NCBI RefSeq assembly: GCF_018130615.1
Contig: NZ_JAFCKB010000019.1
Coordinates: forward strand, 62,001 to 126,000
Direction of reading: 5' to 3'
DNA length: 64,000 nucleotides
DNA from: Bradyrhizobium manausense
Lineage (GTDB): Bacteria > Pseudomonadota > Alphaproteobacteria > Rhizobiales > Xanthobacteraceae
The position numbers and the translations under genes are program-made. Below the pieces are notes generated by a model that made no database searches, was not told the origin of the DNA, and saw only the letters and a program-made list of their open reading frames with translations. Of this stretch, positions 40,775-49,994 are shown piece by piece. Position 1 is the stretch's first letter; every line of letters begins with the position of its first letter.

Positions 40775-41869
40775 ATGAATGCCTTGACCCAAATTCCCTC
40801 CCTGCGCGATCGCGCGCGACTCCAAGCCCGTCTTAAGGCCGGTCTCGGCGGCCGGATGTCGATCTCGTTGGATGACGACGTCGTCGACGTTCGCGATTCC
40901 GACGGTGTCGGAAGCATCTTTCGGCTGACGCCGGAGGGCGAGGGTTTGTGTCTCCACGTGCCGGCTGGTCCGGTAGAGCGGCTGCTGCCCGCGCTCTGCG
41001 CCGCGATCGAGGCGTTGACCGCCGGCGAGCGGACGGTCCGGATTGGGTTTGGTTGTGATGATGGCGATCTCGCCGCGGTCCTGATCCGGGAAGGGGTCGC
41101 GATCCGCAAAGGCGAGATGCTGGTTGCCGAACCGGCTTTGCTCTGGCAGCAGCCGCGGCTCTGGCTGCCGCGGGCGGCGCCGAACGGTGGCCATCCGCAA
41201 CTGCACGTGTTGTCCGGTGGCCAGCGCCATCCGCGCCGGGCGCCGAAGCCCGTCGGCGTCTGTTACGCCCGCTTCATTCCGTGGCTCGGTCAGGTGCTGT
41301 CGTTTCGAGCAGTCGATGTCGATGGCGACCTCGGTCTTTATCATCGCTGGATGAACGACCCGCGTGTCGAAGTCGTCTGGGAAGACGGCGGCGATCTTGC
41401 GCGGCATGGGCACGATCTCGAAGAACGAACCGCCGACCCTCATGTGCTGCCCCTGATCGGCTGCGCTGACGGCGTACCTTTCGGATATTTCGAGGTGTAC
41501 TGGGCCAGGGAAAACCGCATCGGCCCGCATTACGATGCCGACGATTACGATCGCGGCTGGCACGTGGCGATCGGCGAGGAGGCATTTCGCGGCCGGGGCT
41601 GGATCACGGCCTGGCTGCCGTCGCTGATGCACTTCATTTTTCTCGACGATATCCGCACGCAACGCATCGTCGGCGAGCCGAAGGCAAGCCACGCCCAGCA
41701 GATCCGAAATCTCGACCGCGCCGGGTTCGCCAAGGTCAAGTATTTCGACCTGCCGCACAAGCGGGCGTTGCTGGTCATGTTGCTGCGCGAGCGCTTCTTT
41801 GCAGATCAGCTGTGGGCGCCCGAACCCGTTACAGAAGCACCTGCTTCAGAAGCATCGGCGCAGGCATGA
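40775..41869 (+). CDS. Siderophore hydroxamate N-acyltransferase (IucB/RhbD family; VbsA-like)
   Basis: A protein of 364 residues whose C-terminal half is the siderophore-type GNAT domain: HRWMNDPRVEVVWE, FGYFEVYWARENRIG, and EEAFRGRGWITAWLPSLMHF leading to the CoA-binding region, ending with HKRALLVMLLRERFF. This family acylates the N-hydroxylated side chain of ornithine or lysine; in vicibactin biosynthesis VbsA adds (R)-3-hydroxybutyrate. The start is taken at ATG 40775 because the candidate promoter ends at 40717. Its stop overlaps the exporter ATG as ATGA. Confidence 0.88.
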   Translation: MNALTQIPSLRDRARLQARLKAGLGGRMSISLDDDVVDVRDSDGVGSIFRLTPEGEGLCLHVPAGPVERLLPALCAAIEALTAGERTVRIGFGCDDGDLAAVLIREGVAIRKGEMLVAEPALLWQQPRLWLPRAAPNGGHPQLHVLSGGQRHPRRAPKPVGVCYARFIPWLGQVLSFRAVDVDGDLGLYHRWMNDPRVEVVWEDGGDLARHGHDLEERTADPHVLPLIGCADGVPFGYFEVYWARENRIGPHYDADDYDRGWHVAIGEEAFRGRGWITAWLPSLMHFIFLDDIRTQRIVGEPKASHAQQIRNLDRAGFAKVKYFDLPHKRALLVMLLRERFFADQLWAPEPVTEAPASEASAQA

Positions 41870-43275
41870 CGACTCCGGCGCCTGCAACGGCGGATCCGCC
41901 CCGGCGAGGCTTCTCGGCCCCGCTCGATCTCGCCGCGTCCGACGTCCGGCGAACCATCGTTCGGCTGGCGTTTCCCATGGTGGCCGGGCTGTCGATCAAC
42001 GCGCTGCATCACGCGGTCAACGCGGTGTTCGTCGGCATGATCAGCGCCCATGCATTGGCGGCGATTACGTTGGTGTTTCCGCTGCTCATCGTGGTGGCCG
42101 CTGTTGGCGAAGGGTTGGGCGTCGGCGCTGCGACAACGATCGGGCGGCTGCTCGGCAAGGGCGCGCTCGGGCGTGCCAGCGTCACCGCCTCGACGGTGCT
42201 TGCGCTGGCGGTGCCGATCGGCGTGGCGATGACCATCCTCATTCTGCTTCTGCGCCGGCCGCTGCTGGTTCTGTTCGGCGCGACGACGGAAACGTGGCCA
42301 ATGGCGGAGACTTATCTCGGCATCATGGCCTTCGGCACCACGCTGTCGCTGCTCCAGATACTCTCCGATTTCGTGGCCATCGCCGAAGGCAACACCCGCT
42401 TCAGCATGTGGACGCTGATCGGGGGCTTCACACTCAATATCGCGCTCGATCCGATCCTGATCTTCGGATTTGATCTCGGCGTCGCGGGCGCGGCATTTGC
42501 GACCGTTCTGTCGCAGCTTGTCGTGCTCGCTGCCTATGCCGCCTATTTCCAGGGACGGCAAGGTCGGGTTCGGGTCGCGGCTCGGCTCACGCGTGTCCGG
42601 TTGCGCATCCTGCTGCCGGTCGTCACCATGGGGCTGCCGACGACGCTGGCCAGCATCGTCACTTCGGTGGCCTTCGCCATGGTCTACCGCCAGGCCGGTG
42701 CTTTCGGCGGCGATGCGGCGATTGCCGGCCTCGGCATTGCGCTGCGGCTTTCGACGCTCGGTTCGTTGCCGCTCCTCGGCTTCACGCTCGGCGCGCAGCC
42801 GGCGATCAGCTTCGCATGGGGCGCCGGCAATCACGATCGCGTGCTGGCGGCGATCCGCTTTACGCTTATGGCGACGTCAGCCTTCGCGATCGCGTACGGG
42901 CTCGCCATGATGCTATTCGCAGCTTCAATCGCGCGCCTGTTTACAACGGACCCCGCCGTGCAGACGCCGGCGGTCGATGCGATCGTTGCAATTCACGCGG
43001 CCTTTTTGCTGATCGCGCCCCGCATGGTCGTCCTCGTGCTGCTGCAAGCCATGGGGCAGGCGCGTCGCGCTGCGCTCGTCAACCTGGCGCCACAGGGCTA
43101 CCTGCTCATTCCGCTTCTTGTCGTACTGCCGCCGTGGTTCGGCCTCAACGGCATCGTGGCGAGCCTCGTCATCGCGACGGCGCTCACCAGCGTTCTGGCC
43201 ATCGCCTTGCTCGTTCCGATCCTGCGCGATCTGCGCCATGGCCGCATGGCCTCGCTCGCGCCGCAAGCCTCATGA
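41866..43275 (+). CDS. MATE-family efflux protein, probable siderophore exporter
   Basis: The 469-residue inner-membrane protein has twelve hydrophobic helices in two similar halves (first half from VRLAFPMVAGLSINALHH; second from LRILLPVVTMGLPTTLASIV), the MATE layout. These antiporters export drugs or metabolites using Na+ or H+ gradients. Its place between two siderophore acyltransferase genes, coupled to the first by ATGA at 41866-41869, makes export of the finished siderophore the best guess. A longer start at 41812 would overlap the previous gene heavily. Confidence 0.9.
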   Translation: MTTPAPATADPPRRGFSAPLDLAASDVRRTIVRLAFPMVAGLSINALHHAVNAVFVGMISAHALAAITLVFPLLIVVAAVGEGLGVGAATTIGRLLGKGALGRASVTASTVLALAVPIGVAMTILILLLRRPLLVLFGATTETWPMAETYLGIMAFGTTLSLLQILSDFVAIAEGNTRFSMWTLIGGFTLNIALDPILIFGFDLGVAGAAFATVLSQLVVLAAYAAYFQGRQGRVRVAARLTRVRLRILLPVVTMGLPTTLASIVTSVAFAMVYRQAGAFGGDAAIAGLGIALRLSTLGSLPLLGFTLGAQPAISFAWGAGNHDRVLAAIRFTLMATSAFAIAYGLAMMLFAASIARLFTTDPAVQTPAVDAIVAIHAAFLLIAPRMVVLVLLQAMGQARRAALVNLAPQGYLLIPLLVVLPPWFGLNGIVASLVIATALTSVLAIALLVPILRDLRHGRMASLAPQAS

Positions 43276-43282
43276 GGACGCT

Positions 43283-43759
43283 TTGACCGAGGTCTCTCTT
43301 CTCGCAACAGGCAAGGGCGATCTTTGCCGGGATATCATGGGCGAATTGCCGGAGTGGTTCGACCAGCCCGAAGCCAATTCGGCCTGCGCCAGTATCGTCG
43401 AGCAGCTGCCGCTGCTCGCCTGCCGTATGGACGGCGTCGCCGTCGGCTTCGTCGCGCTGCAGCCACATCCGCCGTCGGCCATGGAGATCTTCGTGATGGC
43501 GGTGCGCCGCCAGTTCCACCGTCGGCGCATAGGACATCGGCTGATCGCCGCATCGGAAGAGTTCGCCCGGGGCGCCGCGTGCCGTCTGCTGACGGTGAAG
43601 ACGCTAGCGCCGAGAGACCGGGAAGAGCCGCAATACGCCGCCACCTGCGCTTTCTACGAGGGCTGCGGTTTCATTCGCGCCGAGATCTTTCCGAAATTCT
43701 GGCACGAGGATTTTCCGTGCCTGTTCCTGGTCAAGCCGCTCGACAGGAGGTTTTCATGA
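43283..43759 (+). CDS. GNAT acetyltransferase (possible VbsC-like N2-acetylase)
   Basis: The 158-residue protein has a single GNAT domain: MEIFVMAVRRQFHRRRIGHRL contains the acetyl-CoA pyrophosphate loop (R-R-x-x-IG), and ATCAFYEGCGFIRAE is the typical C-terminal motif. The start is TTG 43283, with GAGG about 6 bp upstream; no ATG fits. It overlaps the next gene by 4 bp. In vicibactin, VbsC acetylates the alpha-amine of the hydroxamate; this gene is a candidate by position, but small GNATs cannot be assigned a substrate by sequence. Confidence 0.82.
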   Translation: MTEVSLLATGKGDLCRDIMGELPEWFDQPEANSACASIVEQLPLLACRMDGVAVGFVALQPHPPSAMEIFVMAVRRQFHRRRIGHRLIAASEEFARGAACRLLTVKTLAPRDREEPQYAATCAFYEGCGFIRAEIFPKFWHEDFPCLFLVKPLDRRFS

Positions 43760-44958
43760 ACAAGCACGAGCCTGCCGCTTCCGTCGCAGCGGTCGATCGC
43801 AATCTGATCGCCGCCTCCACGTCCCTGTTCGCTCCGATGGAGGCGGTGCCGTTCAATGCGGCCTCGCCGCCGATCTTCCAGACCTCCCTCTTCACCTTCG
43901 ACAGTTATGCCGCCATTGAAGATGTGTTCGCCGGACGCTCGGAAGACTTCATCTATTCGCGTGGTAACAATCCGACGGTCACGGAATTCGAACGCCTGAT
44001 CGCCACGCTTGAGGGGGCCGAGGCGGCTCGCGGCTTTTCCAGCGGCACCGGGGCCATCACGGCCGCTCTGCTTGCCTTTATCGAAGCCGGCGACCGCATC
44101 GTCGCTGTCCGTAACGTCTACAACGACGTCTACTGCCTGTTCAACAAGCTGCTCGCCAGGTTCGGTGTGACGGTCGACTATGTCGATGCGGGCGAGCCCG
44201 CGAAAGTCGCGGCGGTATTGCCGGGCGCAAAGCTGCTCTATCTGGAAAATCCGACCTCGATGGTCTTCGAGGTTCAGGATGTCGCGGCGCTGGCGGCGTT
44301 GGCGCGGCGGCATGGCGTCATCACGATGATCGACAACTCCTGGGCGACGCCGCTGTTCCAGAAACCGATTCTGCTTGGCGTGGATCTCGTGATCCATGCC
44401 GCTTCGAAATATCTCGGTGGCCACAGCGACACCGTGGCCGGTGTGATCGCCGGCTCGAAAGAGCATATCGCGCGCATCAACCGGATGACTTATCCCTATC
44501 TCGGCGCCAAGCTCTCGCCGTTCGAGGCGTGGCTCTTGCTGCGTGGCATGCGCACCCTGCCGCTGCGGATGGCGCAGCACATGAAGAGCGGCCTAGTTCT
44601 GGCGGAGCGGCTGAGAGATCATCCAGCGATCGCGCGCGTGCGTCATCCCGCCTTCCTCGATCATCCCGGCAAGGCTTCTTTGACCGGATATGCCGGCCTG
44701 TTCGCTTTCGATGTCTCCGAGGCGGTCGATGTGCCGGCTTTCGCCGATGCCCTGACGCATATCCGGCTCGGTGTTAGTTGGGGCGGTCCCGAGACCTTGA
44801 TCGTGCCCGCGCAGGCGCCGTTGCGATTGCCCGAAGAGTCGAATTCGTTCGCCCGCTTCGGCGTGGGCGATCGCACGATCCGCTTCGCGGTCGGTCTTGA
44901 GGACCCGGACATGCTGTGGCGTGATCTCGATCAAGCCCTGGAGCGTAGTCGGCGCTGA
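43756..44958 (+). CDS. Cys/Met-metabolism-family PLP enzyme, possible siderophore ornithine epimerase (VbsL-like)
   Basis: The 400-residue PLP enzyme has the cystathionine gamma-synthase fold: YSRGNNPTVTEFE, SSGTGAITAAL, IDNSWATPLFQ with the PLP-nitrogen Asp193, and Schiff-base Lys218 in HAASKYLGGHSD. AGGAGG lies 5 bp before the ATG. Usual members act on sulfur amino acids. In a siderophore operon a better fit is a PLP-dependent epimerase that makes the D-ornithine unit, as reported for VbsL, but I cannot confirm homology to VbsL from memory. It ends the forward biosynthesis operon. Confidence 0.88.
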   Translation: MNKHEPAASVAAVDRNLIAASTSLFAPMEAVPFNAASPPIFQTSLFTFDSYAAIEDVFAGRSEDFIYSRGNNPTVTEFERLIATLEGAEAARGFSSGTGAITAALLAFIEAGDRIVAVRNVYNDVYCLFNKLLARFGVTVDYVDAGEPAKVAAVLPGAKLLYLENPTSMVFEVQDVAALAALARRHGVITMIDNSWATPLFQKPILLGVDLVIHAASKYLGGHSDTVAGVIAGSKEHIARINRMTYPYLGAKLSPFEAWLLLRGMRTLPLRMAQHMKSGLVLAERLRDHPAIARVRHPAFLDHPGKASLTGYAGLFAFDVSEAVDVPAFADALTHIRLGVSWGGPETLIVPAQAPLRLPEESNSFARFGVGDRTIRFAVGLEDPDMLWRDLDQALERSRR

Positions 44959-44983
44959 TTCCGTATTTCAGTCGCAGGTAAGC

Positions 44984-45003
44984 CTCCCGCAGGTTTGCGG
45001 GAG
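44984..45003 (+). terminator. Stem-loop after the biosynthesis operon
   Basis: CTCCCGCA at 44984-44991 pairs perfectly with TGCGGGAG at 44996-45003 around a 4-nt loop, 26 bp after the PLP-enzyme stop. There is no strong T tract, so it may be a weak or Rho-assisted terminator. Confidence 0.5.
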
Positions 45004-45037
45004 TTGCTCCCGCGTTTGTGACGCGTGTGCGCAAAAC

Positions 45038-45149
45038 AAACTCTGGAGTCGTTTTCAATTTTTCGACGAGAGTTTGGAATCAATCCAACGATGTATCTCC
45101 TGCGCGTTTCAATCGATTCTATTCTGTATGTGTGGAATTGTCATTCCAC
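45038..45149. promoter_or_regulatory. Palindrome-rich control region of the TonB receptor gene
   Basis: Two dyads occur. AAACTCT (45038-45044) pairs with AGAGTTT (45069-45075), with an inner GTCG/CGAC pair. GTGGAAT (45132-45138) pairs with ATTCCAC (45143-45149) around 4 bp. No TAAAT-N16-CGT promoter is found here, so control may differ from that of the biosynthesis genes. The regulator is unknown. Confidence 0.4.
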
Positions 45150-45218
45150 CGTCGATAGAAGTCCGCATCAGGAAAGCACGCTGGTTCTTGAACGAGCCAT
45201 GCGCGATCAATCGAAGTC

Positions 45219-47552
45219 ATGCTTAAGCGGCATCATGCTCAAACAAACTGGGGATCATCGGTGGAGACTGTTTCGTTTCGTGCTATGCATCGCTTGCTGC
45301 GAACAACGGCTGCAATCAATGCAGCCATATTTGGCTCGGTCATCTTCGGATCGGCCGGCATCGACGTCTCGGGCGCACAAGCCCAGAGCAATGTTTCGCA
45401 AAACGGAAACGTGTTGCCGGCAGTGACCGTCGATGCTCCGGTTTCACAAAAGAAGCGCGGTTCGGCCGCGTCCACGCAGCCCACGCGATCATCCCGTGGG
45501 GCGGCGATTCGGCGCGGCAGCGCAGTCGTCGTTCAGGCGCAGGGTCCGCAAACGGCTGGGCGCGCAACCGGCACGACGATCGGATACGTCACGACCAACA
45601 GCTCCGCGGGTACCAAGACCAACACGCCCCTGATCGAGACGCCGCAGTCGATCTCCGTGGTGACGCGCAAGGAGCTTGAAGACCGCAACGTTCAAACGCT
45701 CAAGGACGCAATCAATTATACGCCCGGTGTCACCACGACGGCGTTCGGATACGATCCCCGTTTCGACAGCTTCTATATCCGGGGCTTCGACGTGACTTAC
45801 ACCGGCATCTACCGCGACGGTTTGCGTCAAGGCGGAGGTAACTTCGCCATTCCCAAAATTGAGCCCTACGGAGTAGAGAGCGCGTCGATCCTGCGCGGGC
45901 CGGCCTCGGGCCTTTATGGTCTTGGTTCACCGGGCGGCATCGTGGACGTCACGACGAAGCGGCCGACATCGACGCCGTTCGGCGAGGTGCAACTGCAAAC
46001 CGGAAATTACGACCGCTACCAGGGTAGTTTTGATATTGGCGGACCCGTTCCCGGCAGCGATCAATTTTCCTACCGCCTGACCGGCTTGCTACGTGACGCC
46101 AAATCGTGGCTGCCGGGCAACGATGACAACCGCGCCTATATCGCGCCGGCCCTGACATGGAAGCCGAACATCGATACCTCGCTAACGATACTGGGAGAAT
46201 ATCAAACGAGCCGCACCGCCGCGGATGTGAGTTTCTTCCGTACTCCTACCGGTCAACTGACGAATATCTATTCGAACGACACGGCGTTCAGCGCCATGGA
46301 TCAGAAGCAGTATCGCATCGGTTATGCATTCGAGCACAGTGTCAACGATGTGTGGACCGTGCGGCAGAACTTCCGCTTCTATCAGGTCGACACAGATGCG
46401 CGGTATACGCAGATCGATTCGGTGGATTACAGCACCAATCTTGCGTCACGTTCTGCCTGGCGAATCCTGGACAGCTTCAACACTGCCACTCTCGACAATC
46501 AGGCGGAGGCCAAGTTCATGCTGGGCTCGGTCAAGAACACCGTCCTTGTCGGGGTCGACTACACGCACAGTTACTACAACGACAAGATCGGTTTTGGTTC
46601 GGCGCCCGATCTCAATCTCCTGACCCGGAACTATGGCGCTCAGGCCATTGCGACGCCGGATTTTTCGATCTTCAACAAGCAGACGTTGGATGAGGTCGGA
46701 ATCTATGCCCAGGAGCAGGCCAAGATTGGAGGATTTATTCTTACGCTCAACGGCCATCAGAGCTGGGTATCGCAGCGGTCGACGAGCGGCCTCGACGGAA
46801 CGCCATCCCTGCAAAAAGCGGCGGCGTTCACCGGCCGCGCGGGCCTCAGCTATCTCTTCGACAATGGTGTTGCTCCTTATGTGAGCTATGCCACGGCATT
46901 CAGTCCGCAGGTCGGCTTCGATGCGGCCGGATCGCCTTTCAAGCCGACCACCGGCGAGCAAACCGAAGCCGGTATCAAGTATCAGATGCCTAACCTTCCC
47001 GTGCTGCTGACCGCCGCTGTCTTCGACATCAAGCAGGATAACGTCCTGCGCACGGATCCCAACGATAGGGCTTTCCAGGCGGCGACCGGGCAGGTCGAGT
47101 CGAAAGGGGTGGAGCTCGAGGCGAAGCTGTCGCTGAAGCAGGGCTTCGACCTCACCGCGGCCTACACCCACCTCAACGTTGTCATCACGCAGGGAAATCC
47201 GGATACGACGGGTAACCAATTTTCGGGCATCCCGAGGAACTCGTTTGCGACCTTCGGAAAATATACATTCCAATCCAGCAGTCCGTTCGAAGGCTTGGGT
47301 GTGGGCTTGGGTGCGCGCTACATCGGAGCGAGTTTTGGCGACGACCAGAATACGTTCGAGAATTCGGCTCTGACCTTGGTGGATGCCATGGTCGACTATG
47401 ACGTGGGCAAGTTCGACAGAAGATTTTCGGGGGCTTACCTGCGCGTGAACGCCAGAAACCTGTTCGACAAGCACTATCAGGCTTGCCAGTCCGGTTTCTG
47501 CTATGCGGGCGAACGCCGCCAGGTGATTGGCAGCCTCAGCTATCGCTGGTAG
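45219..47552 (+). CDS. TonB-dependent ferri-siderophore receptor (FhuA/FoxA type)
   Basis: The 777-residue outer-membrane receptor has a long N-terminus with a hydrophobic signal segment near 30-50, a possible TonB box (PAVTVDAP at about 67-74), a plug domain with TPQSISVVTRKELEDRN and ASILRGPASGLYGLGSPGGIVD, and a 22-strand barrel ending in Trp (LSYRW). The near-C-terminal NARNLFDKHYQACQSGFCYAGERRQV is typical of ferric-hydroxamate receptors. It takes up the siderophore made by the flanking genes. ATG 45219 is used; ATG 45285 inside the leader is an alternative. Confidence 0.92.
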   Translation: MLKRHHAQTNWGSSVETVSFRAMHRLLRTTAAINAAIFGSVIFGSAGIDVSGAQAQSNVSQNGNVLPAVTVDAPVSQKKRGSAASTQPTRSSRGAAIRRGSAVVVQAQGPQTAGRATGTTIGYVTTNSSAGTKTNTPLIETPQSISVVTRKELEDRNVQTLKDAINYTPGVTTTAFGYDPRFDSFYIRGFDVTYTGIYRDGLRQGGGNFAIPKIEPYGVESASILRGPASGLYGLGSPGGIVDVTTKRPTSTPFGEVQLQTGNYDRYQGSFDIGGPVPGSDQFSYRLTGLLRDAKSWLPGNDDNRAYIAPALTWKPNIDTSLTILGEYQTSRTAADVSFFRTPTGQLTNIYSNDTAFSAMDQKQYRIGYAFEHSVNDVWTVRQNFRFYQVDTDARYTQIDSVDYSTNLASRSAWRILDSFNTATLDNQAEAKFMLGSVKNTVLVGVDYTHSYYNDKIGFGSAPDLNLLTRNYGAQAIATPDFSIFNKQTLDEVGIYAQEQAKIGGFILTLNGHQSWVSQRSTSGLDGTPSLQKAAAFTGRAGLSYLFDNGVAPYVSYATAFSPQVGFDAAGSPFKPTTGEQTEAGIKYQMPNLPVLLTAAVFDIKQDNVLRTDPNDRAFQAATGQVESKGVELEAKLSLKQGFDLTAAYTHLNVVITQGNPDTTGNQFSGIPRNSFATFGKYTFQSSSPFEGLGVGLGARYIGASFGDDQNTFENSALTLVDAMVDYDVGKFDRRFSGAYLRVNARNLFDKHYQACQSGFCYAGERRQVIGSLSYRW

Positions 47553-47636
47553 CCGCCGCTTTCTCGTCTCCCGCTCGACTCCCGAACTTGCGCCACGGCT
47601 CCGGCTCGCCGCGAAACCTGATCAACGGATGACGTC

Positions 47637-48203
47637 ATGTCGAACGTATCGCGTGCGGTGGATCGAGGCGGGCTGTTGAACGCGCTGATCTGCAATCGGC
47701 GCCGGCTGGTCTCGATCGCGGCGCGGATCCTGGCGTCCGAGGAACTGGCGGAGGACGTTGTTCAGGATGCGATGCTGAAGGCCTGCGACCTCGCCGGAAC
47801 GGATCCGAATTGTCCGGTGAGCTTTGCCTGCCGGATGGTTCGCAATCTCGCCATCGACCGGGCGCGCCGGCGGCGCTGGGAGTTGCAGCATGCGTTACCG
47901 TCCGATGGTCTCGACGCGGTCGAGGCGCCAATCGCCGATGCGCAATGTGCGCTGGAAGGCTGCGAGGCGCTACGCGCCGTGCTGGCGGCGCTGGACGAAC
48001 TGCCGGAGCGGACGCGTCGCGTTTTCATGGCGCATCGGCTGGACGGTGTGCCACAGAAGACGCTGGCGGCCGAATCCGGGGTGTCGCCGACGCTCGTCAA
48101 CTTCATGATCCGGGATGCGCAGCGGCACTGTCTGGCGCGTCTCGAAGCCCACGAGCACGGTCATGCGGCCGGCGCCACGGGGCAGGTTCGCGAAGCTGCC
48201 TGA
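47637..48203 (+). CDS. ECF sigma factor, FecI/RpoI-type, without anti-sigma partner
   Basis: The 188-residue sigma-70-like factor has only region 2 (LAEDVVQDAMLKACDLA, then NLAIDRARRRRW) and region 4 (ALDELPERTRRVFMAHRL then the helix-turn-helix KTLAAESGVSPTLVNFMIRDA). FecI-type factors normally come with FecR; here the next gene is an esterase and no FecR is present, as for RpoI and PvdS, which are controlled through iron repressors. It probably recognises the paired TAAAT-N16-CGT promoters at 40638-40717. It follows the receptor by 84 bp with no separate promoter visible. Confidence 0.9.
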   Translation: MSNVSRAVDRGGLLNALICNRRRLVSIAARILASEELAEDVVQDAMLKACDLAGTDPNCPVSFACRMVRNLAIDRARRRRWELQHALPSDGLDAVEAPIADAQCALEGCEALRAVLAALDELPERTRRVFMAHRLDGVPQKTLAAESGVSPTLVNFMIRDAQRHCLARLEAHEHGHAAGATGQVREAA

Positions 48204-48243
48204 GTCGCGATCGGTCGCGGGCTATTGGTTCTTTTTGGAGGTC

Positions 48244-49161
48244 ATGGTGGAAGACAAGCCGGCGCTGATCGCCGAGACGGTGCAGTTCGATCTTGCGTCC
48301 CGTGAGGGTGGTGAGCCGTATCGGATCTTTCTTCACTGTCCGCGAGGCGAACCGCCCGCGGACGGATGGCCCATTCTCTATCTTCTCGACGGCAATGCCG
48401 TCATCGGCACTGCGGTCGATGTGTTGCGCGTCCAGAGCGGCTATCCGCTCGGAACGGGAATCTTACCCGGCGTGCTGGTGGGGGTCGGCTATCCAACGGA
48501 CAATGCGTATGACAGTGTACGCCGGTCGTGGGACATGGGGCCGCCGCCTGGCCGCGTTTATCCGCCGCACCATCCCGGCGGGCCCGATGTCCGCACCGGC
48601 GGCGCCGACGAATTCCTCGCCTTCATCGAGGACGAGCTCAAGCCCGAGATTGCGCGCCGTGTTGCGGTGGATGCCGCGCAGCAAGCGATCTTCGGTCACT
48701 CGTTCGGCGGGCTGTTCGTTCTGCACGCGCTATTCCATCTGCCGGAGGCGTTCTCGACCTGGGCCGCGATCAGCCCGGCGATCTGGTGGGAGGGGGCGGG
48801 CATTCTGACGGCGGCCGAGCGGTTCGAGGCGGCGCGAATGCCGGTCGAAGGGCGTGTGCTGGTCGCGGCCGGCGAGTATGAGCAGCGGCTCGCTCCCTTC
48901 CAGGAGGGGGTAGCCGATGCAGCGTCGCGTGTTGCGAGCCATGTGGAGAGCCGTATCGTCGACAATGCGCGCGCCATGGCGGACCGTCTGTCGGCGATTC
49001 CCGGCCTGCATGCCGAATTCGAACTGTATCGAGGCGAGACCCACATGTCGGTGCTGCCTGCGGCCGTCAATTCGGCGGTGCGCTTCGCATTCGGGCCGGC
49101 TGCCCTTCGGACGAAAGAGACATGCGTCCCGTCCCGGCTTCACAGCCAATCGCCGCGATGA
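48244..49161 (+). CDS. Alpha/beta-hydrolase esterase, probable ferri-siderophore esterase (IroE/Fes-like)
   Basis: The 305-residue esterase-D-type hydrolase has GHSFGG with nucleophile Ser153, the strand WPILYLLDGNAVIG, and a C-terminal His in ETHMSV. GGAGG lies 4 bp before ATG 48244, so the longer frame from 48115 is not used. There is no clear signal peptide. If the product is a cyclic triester like vicibactin, an enzyme that cuts the ester backbone would free the iron after uptake. Its stop overlaps the ABC ATPase start as ATGA. Confidence 0.88.
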   Translation: MVEDKPALIAETVQFDLASREGGEPYRIFLHCPRGEPPADGWPILYLLDGNAVIGTAVDVLRVQSGYPLGTGILPGVLVGVGYPTDNAYDSVRRSWDMGPPPGRVYPPHHPGGPDVRTGGADEFLAFIEDELKPEIARRVAVDAAQQAIFGHSFGGLFVLHALFHLPEAFSTWAAISPAIWWEGAGILTAAERFEAARMPVEGRVLVAAGEYEQRLAPFQEGVADAASRVASHVESRIVDNARAMADRLSAIPGLHAEFELYRGETHMSVLPAAVNSAVRFAFGPAALRTKETCVPSRLHSQSPR

Positions 49162-49994
49162 CGTTTCCGTCGATGCCGGTCTCCGTTTCGATAGAAACCG
49201 TCCGCGCTCCGGCGCTCGACGTTCCGCTGTTCGAACTCAATGGCGTCGCCTTCACGATCTTCGGGCAGGTTCTGCTCGAGCCGTTGGACCTGATACTGCC
49301 GGCGCGCCGTGTCGTGGGCGTGATCGGCCATAACGGCTCCGGCAAGTCGACGCTGATCAAACTGCTCGCCCGGCAGCAACAGGCCTCCTCCGGCGCGATC
49401 CGATTCAAGGGCAGGGAACTGAAGGAGTGGGCCGACCGGTCCTTCGCCCGCAAGGTTGCCTACCTGCCGCAACAGACGCCACCGGCTTCCGGCATGCTGG
49501 TGAGGGAGCTCGTCGCGCTCGGCCGCTATCCCTGGCACGGCGCGCTTGGCCGCTTCGGGCAGGTCGACAAGGACAGGGTTGCGGAGGCGATGGCGCTGAC
49601 CGATGTCGAGCCCTTCGCGCATCGTCTCGTGGACACACTTTCCGGCGGCGAACGCCAGCGCGTCTGGCTGGCGATGCTGGTGGCGCAGGATACCGAGTGC
49701 CTTTTGCTAGATGAGCCGATCTCGGCGCTCGACATCGCGCAACAGATCGAGGTGCTCTCGCTCGTCCGCCGTCTATCGAAAGATGCTGGTCTCGGCGTCA
49801 TCGTGGTTCTCCACGACGTGAACATGGCCGCCCGCTTCTGCGACGAGCTGATAGCGCTTCATTCCGGCAAGCTCATTGCACGCGGCTCTCCGGGGATGAT
49901 CATGACGCCGTCGACGCTCGAGGCGATCTATGGCATCGCCATGGGCGTGATGGCTCATCCCGATAATTGTTATCCCATAAGCTATGTACGCTGA
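49158..49994 (+). CDS. Ferri-hydroxamate ABC transporter ATPase (FhuC-like)
   Basis: The 278-residue ATPase has Walker A GHNGSGKST at 57-65, Q-loop LPQQTP, signature LSGGERQRVW, Walker B CLLLDEPISALD, and the switch His in VLHDVNMA. The family feature ELVALGRYPWHG is typical of iron-siderophore ATPases. It powers the double permease encoded at 32013, 15 kb away. The ATG at 49158 overlaps the esterase stop by 4 bp; an ATG at 49122 would give 36 bp more overlap. Confidence 0.93.
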   Translation: MTFPSMPVSVSIETVRAPALDVPLFELNGVAFTIFGQVLLEPLDLILPARRVVGVIGHNGSGKSTLIKLLARQQQASSGAIRFKGRELKEWADRSFARKVAYLPQQTPPASGMLVRELVALGRYPWHGALGRFGQVDKDRVAEAMALTDVEPFAHRLVDTLSGGERQRVWLAMLVAQDTECLLLDEPISALDIAQQIEVLSLVRRLSKDAGLGVIVVLHDVNMAARFCDELIALHSGKLIARGSPGMIMTPSTLEAIYGIAMGVMAHPDNCYPISYVR

